NCBI GenBank assembly: GCA_964020155.1
Contig: OZ026570.1
Span: 2,119,721 to 2,183,720, forward strand
DNA length: 64,000 nucleotides
Direction of reading: 5' to 3'
Source: Chondrilla cf. caribensis
Taxonomy: Eukaryota > Porifera > Demospongiae > Chondrillida > Chondrillidae
Within the stretch, counting starts at the first letter, position 1, and each line of letters begins with the position of its first letter. Shown here one piece after another: positions 36,236 to 50,300 of this stretch. The translations under genes and the position numbers were made by a program. The notes beneath the pieces were generated by a model. It was not told the DNA's origin. It worked only from the letters and a program-made list of their open reading frames with translations, and made no database searches.

Positions 36236-37763
36236 GTGTTGGCTTGATTGATTTACAACATAACTGATGTCCTTGTTATGGGCTAGCACTGGCATGGTAA
36301 ATTAGTACAATGTGTGACCATCCTAGACATAACAGTACTACTATTATTATAATTATTATTAGATAAGTAGATGTTAAAAAGGGCAGCTGTAGGGTATTAT
36401 ATTATATAAGGGGTGACAAGGACATGCACTTGCATACATACCTGCATGAGTGAATGTGCAGCCATGCTCCTATTATACAGCATAATAATACATATATGCA
36501 TATGGCTACATTTACACATAATACAAAATTTAAGAATTGTGATATGCATAATATATATGAATTTGGAACACATGAAGCCAATATGCATATGATTTGTTAT
36601 GCTTTTACCTAGATGCTTTTTCCATGCCTGGAGTTGTGCTTGATTCATGTTATTCTTATGCTTCAAAATAGTATTATCTTATCTTGTGTATCAAGTATTA
36701 TTATCATAAAATTAATAGGTTTCAGTTGTGTAATAGAAATTCCCATCAGTTATAATACAAAGTATCTTGATCTTTACTTCAGCATAATGCCTGAACCCAT
36801 CCAAATCTATTATTATACTTATTATTTATTCTATTTGCCATGTTCATGCCATACAGATGCCATTATTAAAGCAAAAACTACAGTACAACTAGAATAAGAT
36901 CTTAAACGATGCTACATTAGCCTATTACAATATCAAATTTTGTCTTTAGTAACACAACTTTCTAATTACTTAACCTTTAACTACATATGGCTAATAAGAG
37001 TTTCTACTGTTTATCTACTATGCACTACACACTTCACACTATACTTCAAAGTAAGTTCCTAAAGAGTGAAAGGGAGAAAGCAAGTGTGAAATTATGCAAT
37101 GTATGTACCACAAAATCAACGTCATACTATTTACATATATACATAATAGTCATGACACGTACAGCTAAGCACTCATATTTGTACCCATATAAAATAGAAC
37201 TCTGTTCTTATTCACACCATGGAGGTTGGCACTTATTTAATTTAATAACTATGAATACGTAAATATCCATTTAATCCATAAAACTATTATTTTTGGAAAC
37301 CAAAATTAATCATGATGATTCATTGACAATTCCTTTACTATGGATAATTTCTCTTAACGTTCTGTCAAAACACTGGAAACTGACGAATATTCTAGACCTT
37401 GGTGTACCAAACTAGACACTCAACACATTGAAACGAATCAAGATCAATGTCTGCTCCATAGGAAAGAACAAATGCCCAATTTCCATTGTGCTTGAATGAA
37501 TTATAATAATCCTATGTATGTATTGGTAAGATATAATCTTGGAGAAGACCAATTTGCAAAACTATGGACTATTGTATGATTGAGGCTGACGAGATTTACT
37601 GTAGCATTCAAATTGATGCTCTCATCGGCTCTAAAATTCAGTTTTTACAGGGATAACAATTATTTATCACCAACATAACTACCTCTGTAACGGACCTGGT
37701 ATCAATTAAATTATTGCTGAAATAAAATTGTCATGTTTACCAAAAGAACAGCTCACACTTACG
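35237..37763. other. Intergenic, no gene seen
   Basis: About 2.5 kb of AT-rich DNA between convergent genes (receptor B and the ankyrin-death gene). Apart from a (GT)n tract at 36162-36239 I see no gene. ORFs up to 94 codons have compositions expected by chance. Confidence 0.6.
36162..36239. repeat. (GT)n microsatellite
   Basis: About 36 GT units flanked by CGCACGCATG. Confidence 0.95.
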
Positions 37764-40700
37764 TTAGACCATTATGGTTAATCTTTTATCCTTTGATGCT
37801 AACTCCTTAAGTTGTTCGGCCACTGCACAACCATCCTCCTGTATCTTTTCTACACAGTCCAGGAGAAATCTCCAGGTAGGAGGGAACCTAGGTTTGCCTT
37901 TCCAATTCTTTTGTTTGCATTTGCCATTTCTCCAATAGTTCAAGGCCCTGATTTTAGCAGTATTAGGGTTGGCATCCTTGAATTTCTCAAGCATCGGCCT
38001 TGAAACTCCTAGTTTCAAGGTCAGTCTTTCCCAGTTGCTCACTTTGTTCAGAATAACAGTTATCCCTTCCTCATCTGGCGGTTTATCTACAATGAAGTAG
38101 GAACAATAATTATTACGATATATGCAGTGTATTATTATAAACTAATTATTATAATAGCATCATTAGCATGAAATTAATTACACATGATTACAATGATTAC
38201 AAATTCAAACCAACCTAAGAAATCAATTCTTTCTATCTGTACTTCAAATATTCCTTTCAGAACAGTTGGAGCTGTAATAGTGGGAATGATTGAACTTTGA
38301 TATTAACATACTGACATTCAGAATACACTTTACGTAATAAACATCGTTGATCTGTAATACTAATTCTATTGCCAATAGTTCTGCATGGTAATGAACATAA
38401 TATACACACATACCTTCTGTGGGGTTGGTTTCTCCTCCGTAATCCTGCATACAATGAAGTAGAAAAAGACATAATGTAAATAATGTAATAAAAAGATTCC
38501 ATCATAAAAGTGTAAAATAATATCATAAATACTAAGTTCACTATAATATAGTAATAGGGGTGCAAATGTGATTCCTTATGTAGAAACTGTGCAAATTTAA
38601 ACTGTGTTTGAATGACATCTTCTCAGAAAACATGTATACTAAAATTGTCAAACAGAAAAGACAGAGATAATAGGAACTTACAATGCTGCTAGACCCTTCA
38701 ACTGATGCACTATCCTGGCTATGGAATGGTCTTGAATCCGGGCGATCAGGAGAGGACAGGTAGGGTGGAGGGTTGTCATCTGTATAGGTGAGGACACGCA
38801 TACATTACAGTTTAAGATGGTAAACTTCAATACTGACTTCCAAATAATACTCTATATTATAATGATTATAATTATGAAAAGATACGGATACAAGTGGCAA
38901 TGTACAGCTGCATACACAGTGTGTATAATATACTGTGCACGACTCTTATACATCCAAACAAATTTCCACATAATACATGAAATGTATTACAGAGAACTGC
39001 AATGGGTTTGCCAGAACATACTGCACACCTTTTTTTTCAACATTATGCTTCATGACAATATCTGTCATGGTCTTTTCCTTGCAAGTGATTTTCAACACCA
39101 CTTTCGCCTTGCATGCTTTTTCAAGGGTACCGACATCAAAATCATAATCTAGGTATGCTATTTCACTTCGGTCAGCATCAATTTGCTGATTCTTTGTGTC
39201 AGGATCCATGGATATGAAGTCTGACATCTCGTGCACAGAAACGTTAATGTTCTCTCCTTTTGGCACCGAACAAATATTGGCAGGTGACCATTGGGTGTTG
39301 TCTGTCTCTGATGCTAAGATTGTATCTCGCAGGCTGTGCTCATCCTTGTCAATGCAGTAAACACGCAGTGTGATTTGGTCCCCTTCCTCGACTTTTTTGG
39401 GGCCATAGGCCAAGAAAAGGAGCTTGTCTTTCTCTTCAGTTGTTGGAGCTGGGACAACGCGTCCTGAGGTTGATGACCTGCGTGGTTCAATCGGTATCGG
39501 TATGAATTCTTCAATAATTTTAGCAACGTAATAGTATCGCTGATACTTGGCAACAGCCAGAGCAGTTTGACCATTGGAATTTTGAATCTGTATAAGGAAG
39601 AGCAATAGCATATTAAACATGCACAACAACTCACATGTTTATGTGACCCACACATTCATATGAATAAATGAAGTACATTGACCACTTACATTTTTATCAA
39701 TTCCTTTTTCCAAAAGAGTGTAAGCAATTTCAGTGAGCCCCTTTTCAGCTGCTACATGAAGAGCAGTATCGCCATTCCTCTTCTGGGAGGATACTTTGGC
39801 CCCTTTTTCAAGAAGGAGGGAGACAGTTGCTTCTTGCTTGTACAGTACTGCCGTCTGAAGGGGATGCTGTCCATCATTCATGGTGGCTTCAAGATCTGCA
39901 CCTTTGGCTATCAGGTCGCTTACAATTTCTTGGACGCCACTAGTAACAGCACTGTGGAGTGGAGTGCGGCCGTTCGAAGCCTTGGAATGCACACTTGCTC
40001 CCTTCTCGAGGAGTAAACGAACGACTTTGAGCTTTCCCTCCTGGGATGCAAGATGAAGACTGGTCCAAGCATCCTTGTCTCGTAAATCAACAGAAGCTCC
40101 GTTGTCTAGAAGAACTTTGATAACCTCATCGTGGCCGTTGAATGCTGCCAGGTGGAGAGAGGAGCGACCCATGTCAATAAGGTCATCAACGGGAGCTCCC
40201 CTAACAAGAAGAGCATTGACTATGGCGGAGTGGTTGTGATTTGCTGCAACGTGAAGCGGGATCCATTGTTTGCAGTCTTTGATGGTCTGGTTGGCACCTT
40301 GATTGAGCAGATAAACAACAATTTCTGTGTGACCTTTCATTGCTGCAAGATGCATCGGTGTGCGTTTGTTACTTGACTGTACATCCAAAGGGGCTCCTTT
40401 GCCAATCAACATACGAACGATGTCTCCTTTTCCCTGTTGAGCGGCCAGATGGAGTGATGTCCAACCATCTTTGTCTTGGATTGTGGTTTTGGCTCCCTTT
40501 CGAAGGAGCTCTCGGGCGACTTCGCTACGGCCATTGTAGGAAGCTGAATGAAGTGACGTCCGTCCATTGTGGGCGGCTGCATTGATTGGGACATCCGTCT
40601 TCTCCAATATCATCATTGCAATATCTGTTTTTCCTTCTTGCGTACAGAGATGCAGAGGGGTCCACTGCTGACTGTCTGCAGTCGTATAATCGACCCCTTT

Positions 40701-41903
40701 CTCAAGAAGAATCTTGGCTATTTCAGTATACCCTTCAAAGGCAGCTAGATGAAGGGCATTCCTCCCAGAATCAATCTGAAGATTGACTTTAGCTCCGGCA
40801 TTGACAAGAATGCGAACTGATTCTGTACCACCATTTTGGGAAGCGACATGGAGTGGTGTCCAATGACGAGAGTCGAATTCATCTAGGTTGACATTATACT
40901 TGACCAGCAATTGAACAGCTCTGTGATTCCCTTTCAGAGCAGCACTGTGCAGTGGGGTTCTTCCATTTCTGGCTTTAGCATTGACATCAACATTTTGGGC
41001 ATTCAAAATCATGTATTCAACGATCTCGTAGTGGTTTTCCTGGCAGCAGAGGTGGAGCTGGGTCCAGCCATTCTCATCAGGTACGTTGGCTTCTATTCTT
41101 CTGTCGACGAGCATCTTGGCTATCTCGAAGTGGCCATGGAAAGAACAGGAATGTAGGGCATTTCGGCCATTTTTCGCCCTCAGTTGCACATTGATTCTCT
41201 TGTCATCGAGCAAGTATTGCACGCAATCCGTCTTGCCCTCTTGTGAAGCAAGGATTAGTGGAGTCCAGCAGCCATCTTTTCTTCCACTTTGCACGTTTGG
41301 ATCTGCTCCAGCATCCAAAAGATACCTAATTATACGCGAATGACCCTGGAATGCAGCCAAATGAAGAGCTGTACGTCCTGTGTTGATTGGTTCATCAACT
41401 TTGGATTTGCGCTTTATCAGAAGCTCAGCAACCTTGACTTTACCATTCTGGGAGGCATAGTGGAGACCATTCCATCTTGTTGGACCGCATGCATCCACAA
41501 GATGTGGATTCTCATCCAACATGGCTTCAACAAGCTTGACTGAGTCTGCCATGACCGCTGCATGCCAGGCTGATCTTGTATAGTCCTCAGGATCGCCATC
41601 GAAGGCACAGGCACCGTATCTCAGGAGGATATCCGCAATAGACTGATTTGAAGACTTGCATGCCAAAGCAAGTGGTGTCACATCGTCTGCGTCTTTGATG
41701 GATGGATTGGCCCCATTTATGAGAAGTGTTTCAACTATCTTGGAATTACCTCCCATTACAGCTGCATGTAACGGTGTAGACGCATACTCCAGATCGGGAT
41801 CCATAAACAAGGCTTGTAAATCATTCTTGGGAATTTGTTTTAGCAATTGCCCAACCTCTGAAAGATTGCCTTTCTTGCATGCAAAGTAGAGCTTTTCACC
41901 CAT
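37764..41903 (-). CDS. Giant ankyrin-repeat protein with C-terminal death domain
   Basis: Exons on the minus strand 39690-41903, 39029-39587, 38682-38779, 38414-38444, 38215-38253 and 37764-38086 join in phase into 1087 residues. About 23 ankyrin repeats fill residues 1-760, nearly all in one 2.2 kb exon. A beta-rich region of unknown type follows (about 790-920; 'RITLRVYCIDKDEH'-like and 'LEKACKAKVVLKITCKEK'). Then comes a Pro/Ser linker ('DDNPPPYLSSP'). Residues about 985-1085 form a death-fold domain ('NWERLTLKLGVSRPMLEKF', 'RALNYWRNG', 'TWRFLLDCVEKI'). Ankyrin plus death domain suggests an intracellular adaptor in apoptosis or immune-type signalling, as in ankyrins and RIPK/DAPK-like proteins, but there is no kinase, ZU5 or NACHT that I can see. 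The initiator lies just after a 5'-UTR splice acceptor and fits the first repeat. The role is inferred. Confidence 0.92.
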
Positions 41904-43016
41904 CTCTCGGTTTAAACTGAAATAAAGATGAAAGCAATATTATCAACATTAAAATTGTCTAGTAAATAATTGTCACAATCTAAGGTTACAAACATTCAGC
42001 TTAGAGCCAGTGATGGTCTATGGTTAAAACAATGATCAGTTTGCACCTTTTGATTAAGTAACATAAAACAGAATATCATTATCAAGCACTGTCTGTTGCA
42101 TGTGATGGCCACATGCACAGGTATGGTCTAGCCATAGGTGTTGGAATGCCTTAGGCTCCGACCACCCTGATATGCATTTGCAAAGATGCTGTTACTATTG
42201 TCGAGGTACATACGTAGGTAGAGTAAAAGTGAGAAATAAGGCAATCTACCTCTGCTACAGACTGTTCAGATTAGAAAAAGGGCACCTATTTGCAGTATCT
42301 AGGTCCTAATTTAGAAAATTAATGGTAAGGCAACGCAAGGTAGTTTGGGGAACTAGGATGATGTTGGGTGGTCACATTTAAACAGGCAATTTTGAGTTAG
42401 TGTCTACCACTGGTCAATCTCTCATGTATAGAGGTATCACTGACATGAATTCGAAGTGATATCCAAGAATTTGCAGATATATTTAAAAGTTGGATGTTTT
42501 TAACTTTAGTGTGTCCCAAATTACCCGACAAGCTCTGACCAAGACAAAGAAATATTATGATGGATCTCAGCGCGAATACAGAATGTATGAACGCCAAAAG
42601 ATAGCTTGTAAATATCCATTAATCTGTGAAAAGAGGAACTGGGATCTGCCTAAGCAATAAAATTTGTCAGCAGTTTTAAGGTAGCGTCCGAATTTTGCAT
42701 CATTTGCACTCCACAACTCTTCATATAGACATCGATTTCACAGTAGGCCTAAGTCAATATTTCCGTATGTAAGAAAACAGATAATACAAGTTTGCTGCGT
42801 GTCTGTCATACCCTTGTGCAATTAACTGCGGAACACAATGATTTGGTTCTAATAATTAGATACTGGCCATGGATATTATGTACAATCTCTCTGCTTACCT
42901 GATCGATATTTATCCCAAGTAGATGACTGCAACAGTATCCGAGTAGTCCGCGATCGTCTCTTGGTCGAAATGAATTTAGTAGGTAATACCTCGCGTTATA
43001 TCGATATCCTCCGTCA
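41904..43016 (-). other. 5'-UTR intron and non-coding first exon of the ankyrin-death gene
   Basis: A TTTATTTCAG acceptor sits 13-14 bp upstream of the ATG. About 1 kb further up, a CAG/GTAAGC donor at 42899 ends a balanced-composition stretch that likely is exon 1 (from about 43050). The intervening intron is AT-rich with no other gene visible. Confidence 0.55.
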
Positions 43017-43132
43017 ATGGCTGCAGCTTCCGTTCGCCTGCGTGTCGTGAATGACGTCACGTCCTTAGAACCAGGTATCTCGGGGAAGCGCATGCCGCCT
43101 TCATCAAAACAGCAACAAGTACAGCGTGACCA
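43017..43132 (+). CDS. Possible divergent first exon (weak)
   Basis: An ATG-started frame of 39 codons ('MAAASVRLRVVNDVTSLEPG') ends at a CAG/GTACAC donor. It is antisense to the first exon of the ankyrin-death gene. It could be exon 1 of a divergent transcript, but no downstream exon can be linked to it, so it may be chance in GC-richer DNA. Confidence 0.2.
43052..43059. promoter_or_regulatory. CRE octamer at the ankyrin-death promoter
   Basis: TGACGTCA within CGTGAATGACGTCACGTCC, at the upstream edge of the likely first exon. The same perfect octamer occurs upstream of the TRP gene. Confidence 0.5.
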
Positions 43133-43379
43133 GGTACACGTTTGTGACCCAGACAGGGCAGGAGAAAGTTTATGTATACAATCAAATCTCTTCACAACTT
43201 CCCCTGCCTTGATGGAAACAAGAATGCTGCAGTAACCAAATTGAATACTAATGTGGCTGCACTTGTTGTACACAATAATATTATACGTGGCTGCATTTTG
43301 AGTCTTGAGTGTCCTTTTGCTGCCCATTTGAAAATGTGTATGTCATGTGATTATGTGTGTGTTATGTGAATTATCTGCT

Positions 43380-45985
<2,606 letters not shown>

Positions 45986-46044
45986 CATGATAAAGGCGGA
46001 GTTTACACTTAGGGGGCGTTTAGACAGAAATGTTTTCATGATAA

Positions 46045-46760
46045 TTGGTTTTTAAAGTTGAAGTCTTCATCAATAGGAGAGACATCCCTGCTGAGGCTAT
46101 CATCACTCTCAAAGAGGCAATAACCACCATAAGCTCCACTTCATTCCGCCAACTGCAAGAAACCATCAATCACGTGGTTTCTAACAAACTAAAAGAAGAC
46201 ATGGAATCTAAACTGGACTCTCTCCAAGTACAATTTTCAAAATTCAGTGATGCCATTCAACTTGAAGAATCCACCCACATATGAAAAAGAATCATTGATG
46301 GCATGCCAGCAGGACAACTATCATTTATGCTGAGATGTGGATCTGATACCCTGCCGACACCTATGAACCTTCATTGATGGAAAATCCAGCTCCACTCACG
46401 TTGCCCACTGTGTTCAAGCCCCCAATGCAAGCCACAGTAAACCACATCCTCAATGGATGCCCCTCTACCGTTGAAGACGACAGGTACACCTGGAGGCATG
46501 ACTCCATCCTCCTGGGGCTGACAACCTTCCTCAAAAATCAGATCTCATCTCCATTCCAATTTTTTGCAGATTTAAATGGGCACCGAACCATCGAATCCCC
46601 TCCTGGTACTGTCCCACTATCAGTTGTTAACACAACAGCAACCGGACATCACCAAACTCAATCAAATTTCTGGAACTGACTGCTTGTGGGAACAGCCTCC
46701 ATGCAATGGTGTAGGAAAGGGAACAGAAGCCAGGAAAGCCGGACTACCAGCAACTTTTCA
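46045..46760 (+). mobile_element. Second non-LTR retroelement 3' fragment
   Basis: Frames in succession give 'QLSFMLRCGSDTLPTPMNLH', 'VNHILNGCPSTVEDDRYTWR' and 'HDSILLGLTTFLKNQISSPF'. The HILNGCP...RYTWRHDS block is a recurring C-terminal signature of a LINE family in marine invertebrates. There are stops and frame changes near 46285 and 46370. Not functional. Confidence 0.7.
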
Positions 46761-47123
46761 GTGATGTGTGTAGGCGGGGCTACCAGTACCAGTATCATAA
46801 ACTGGAAATAGGTGCCCTGGGCCACCACCATCCCGACACCTTAAAACTCATGCATCAGCTCCTTCCCAATGTCACCATTTCATCTTGAAGATCGGTATTT
46901 TGTGAGATTGCCTTAATAGCGATTACGGCCTCCAGGACGATCTTTGTGCCACTCTCACTCTCTCACTTTATGCCTTCATTATGATTCTCCTCAATGCTTA
47001 TAACATCATGTATCATAAGTTCCATTTTTGCTATAACTGTTGTAACTACTCTCTTTGAAAAGTAATGATGTTTCCCCCGTAGAGATACCATTCTTGCCAC
47101 TCATTGCGTCATGTTACGTATTA

Positions 47124-47131
47124 TGACGTCA
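47124..47131. promoter_or_regulatory. CRE octamer upstream of the TRP gene
   Basis: TGACGTCA, about 130 bp upstream of a TATA box and 210 bp upstream of the TRP start codon. Confidence 0.5.
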
Positions 47132-47252
47132 AACGCACACCTTCTAATAATAATTGCGTTGATTAAATAACGTTTGCATGGTGACCTACGAACAGGAAAC
47201 CGAGCAATCGAATAATAATAATAATAATAATAATGATAATGTGAGTGAGAGT

Positions 47253-47262
47253 AGGGTATATA
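47253..47262 (+). promoter_or_regulatory. TATA box of the TRP-type gene
   Basis: GGGTATATAAGAAG, 80-90 bp before the ATG at 47342. It predicts a transcript start near 47285. An (AAT)n microsatellite lies just upstream at 47213-47238. Confidence 0.6.
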
Positions 47263-47341
47263 AGAAGATAGGTAGACGTGTTGCGAGAGTCGGGCCAGGA
47301 TTTTGAGCAGCTCTCCATCTCGTCTACACCATTGAATTGTT

Positions 47342-50300
47342 ATGAAGTGGTTTCGAGCAATGTCAGCTCGTAAATCATATTCGGATACATTTAAATTAAC
47401 TACGACAACCGATGAAGAGTCCGCGGACAGGGAACCTATTATAGACGGAGAACAACACGATGGCGGAGACAATACGCTTACGTTGGAGAAGTTTCGAAAG
47501 CAATACAAAAATTTGCTTACATGCCAGAGTTCGCATGCCTTTGAGCTAACTGTTGACTCAGTTCGTGAGGGCGACAAAGATTTTAAAACTGCGGTAAGTC
47601 TGATGGAAACTCGGGTAAATGTATAAATTCATAAATTCAGGCAAATTTATGTAATCTATGCATTTCATTTGTATTTATAGTTTGATGAAAAACATCAAGT
47701 TCAAGGGGCTACCAAATGTGGTGCCGCTGTTAGTGTTTTGACGGATCGGTTCCTGGAGCTTGCGGGTGGCAGACCGGACCAGGCTTTAGTACTCGTGCTT
47801 GAAATCGATGGCAAAGATTTAAGTCAAAGCATGGTAAGTCGTACAAATAGAGCCAGGTGTTCCATAGACACTGTGTCCAGACTGTTGGTATCGTCTTTAT
47901 ACTTCAGCTCGATATTTCATACGCCACATGTCTGAGTCGATTGAAACGTAAGGTTTTCAGAAATAATTTCATGCATGGATCAGCTGTAATTTGATGATAG
48001 ACTGGAATTGTTGAAGATTAGTTGCTTTTTCTGCATCTATCTTCATATTGAATCCTTGAATCTGTATAGTTCTATCTGCAGTGTTTTCTAACTTACATAA
48101 ACCATAGAAACTGGTCAGTATGTGTGAGCATGTATGACATTGTGCTTTAGGAGCAGTCTGCCAATATTCAACAGTGATATACAACTTTGCACTCGAAGCT
48201 TGTGTAGATCATACTAGGTTTTGGATATGATACGATTGCATTATAATATAATATCTATCTCAAAAATCTTAATTTTAAAATTTAATGTTTCGATTGAAGT
48301 ACAGATGTTCCAATTGAAGCAAGCACCGATAAGTATATAAACATGTAATGAAACATTGGAAGTTGTAGGATGTCTTGAACAATAATTGGTTTCGCAAATA
48401 AATCTATAATCCTGCTTGTAAGACAAGCATATTTGATCAGTTCTGTTCAGCCATTTTTAAAAATCTGTAATCATCCCATAACTCTTTGCCACCAACACAA
48501 AATATCATGCCGATGCTCACATGCACATATATACGTATACATGCTGGCACTCATTCACACATGCATGCACCGCATGCTCTTCTTTGGAGGAGGGTAATCT
48601 GGTTGATTGTTTTGCTGTGAAGGCAGTGGCCATTCCTCCAAGGATGAAAGCATTTCATCTTCTACTGATCTAGCAATGTTGGAAGTAGCATCCAGGCACT
48701 TGAAACGTGGATCAAGAAGGCTGCAAACATCCAATATCTTCAGTATTTCAGGACTGGTATACCTGGATTGCAAATCTGCTTGAATTCCACGTTTCATTTG
48801 TGCAGTTAGTGAGCAGTCACTTTCCTTTTCTGTTAAAATTTCTTTGGTGATGCAATCTAGGAAGGGGGCCGGATAACTGATACAGTTACATTCTTTTCTG
48901 CTGACAGGACATCTGTAAGTTCTCCCAGTGGACTTAACGTAGCTACAACAGCCTCCATGACATCAAAGTCCTGCCATGAAGGTAATAGGTGTGAGTCTTT
49001 ACGGTCACTTGCTAGCATGATTCAAATGGCTTCTTGTTGCTCAATAATACATTTAAGCAATCCTAGGGTTGACCCTCACTGTGTTGGGCAGTCTGCCTTA
49101 AGCTTGTGTGAAGGAAGTTGTTTCTCATGTTGAGCAGTAGCTAAGTCCCTCTTTTTCTTCCAATTCTGAGAGAATTTCGCAACAATTTGATGACACACTC
49201 TTAATACCCAAGTGATTCTGCTGTCATCACAAGCTTTTTGTACTGCCAAATCCAAGTTATGCCCAAAGCAACTGAGCCGAGACAGATATAGCAGACTGCA
49301 GGCTCGTTTCATGTTTGATGCAGAGTCAGTCGTTATAGCAACTAACTTAGAGATGTCTAGATTCCAATCACTAAGTATTTCAATAATGGCGTCCTTCACA
49401 TTCTCACCAGTATGGTCATCCAAAATGAGGGCAGTGCTCAGGCACTTGCTACAGAGCTGCCAGTAGTTGTCAATGAAATGTACAGTGAATGTTATAAATA
49501 GATCGTTTGAGCTGGATGTCCACAAATCTGTTGTCGCAGAATACTCAACCAGTGAATCCAACTCAGCCAGCAATTGCTCTCGCACTTCAATGTACAGTGA
49601 TGAAATTTCTGTACAGCTAAAATAGCTTCTGCTTGGCAAATCATATCTGGGATTCAGGGTATCAATCATTTTTTTAAACCCACCAACTCAACTGAATACA
49701 TTGGCTTCATATCCTTTCCCAAATAGTAAGTGATAGCCTTTGTGATTTCTTTGTGCTCCTTAGATTTTGTGGCAGCTTAGTGCACTGTTTAAACGCTTCT
49801 TCAATTGTCTTGGGCGCTGGAGAACTCTTCTTTTTGGCTTTAGGGGGCCTTACCGCTTTGTATTCTCGTGAATGGTGCTTCTTTAGGTGACTGTACAGGT
49901 TGCTAGTATTTGACTGCTTGGTTTTTACCTTCATATGACAATTACCGATCCGTTACGTTCACATCCACACGTTTTGAAATCGGCCATCTTTTTCGAGTTG
50001 TATAAAATACAATATAAATTCACTGTTGCGGTTTTGCATAGGAATCTATATATTTTATATAGATAATAAATATATATTATATAATAATGGATTCCTATTC
50101 CTATTATAATACATTATTATCAAATAAATTGGCATCAAGGACTACCTCTGAAGGCCTAAAAAAATCCTAAATTTTCGCCCAGACCCCTACATTATGCCTC
50201 ACCATGTCTACATATTACCGTAAACTGGACCATTTCACATTCGATGGCTACAGCCCTGTAACCCTTAATTGTTCGTGTTTGTGGTGAAAATTTAGCCCTT

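Noticed and set aside
39678..41889. Many plus-strand ORFs of 60-110 codons across the ankyrin exon
   Set aside because: Antisense shadows caused by the regular composition of the ankyrin repeats.
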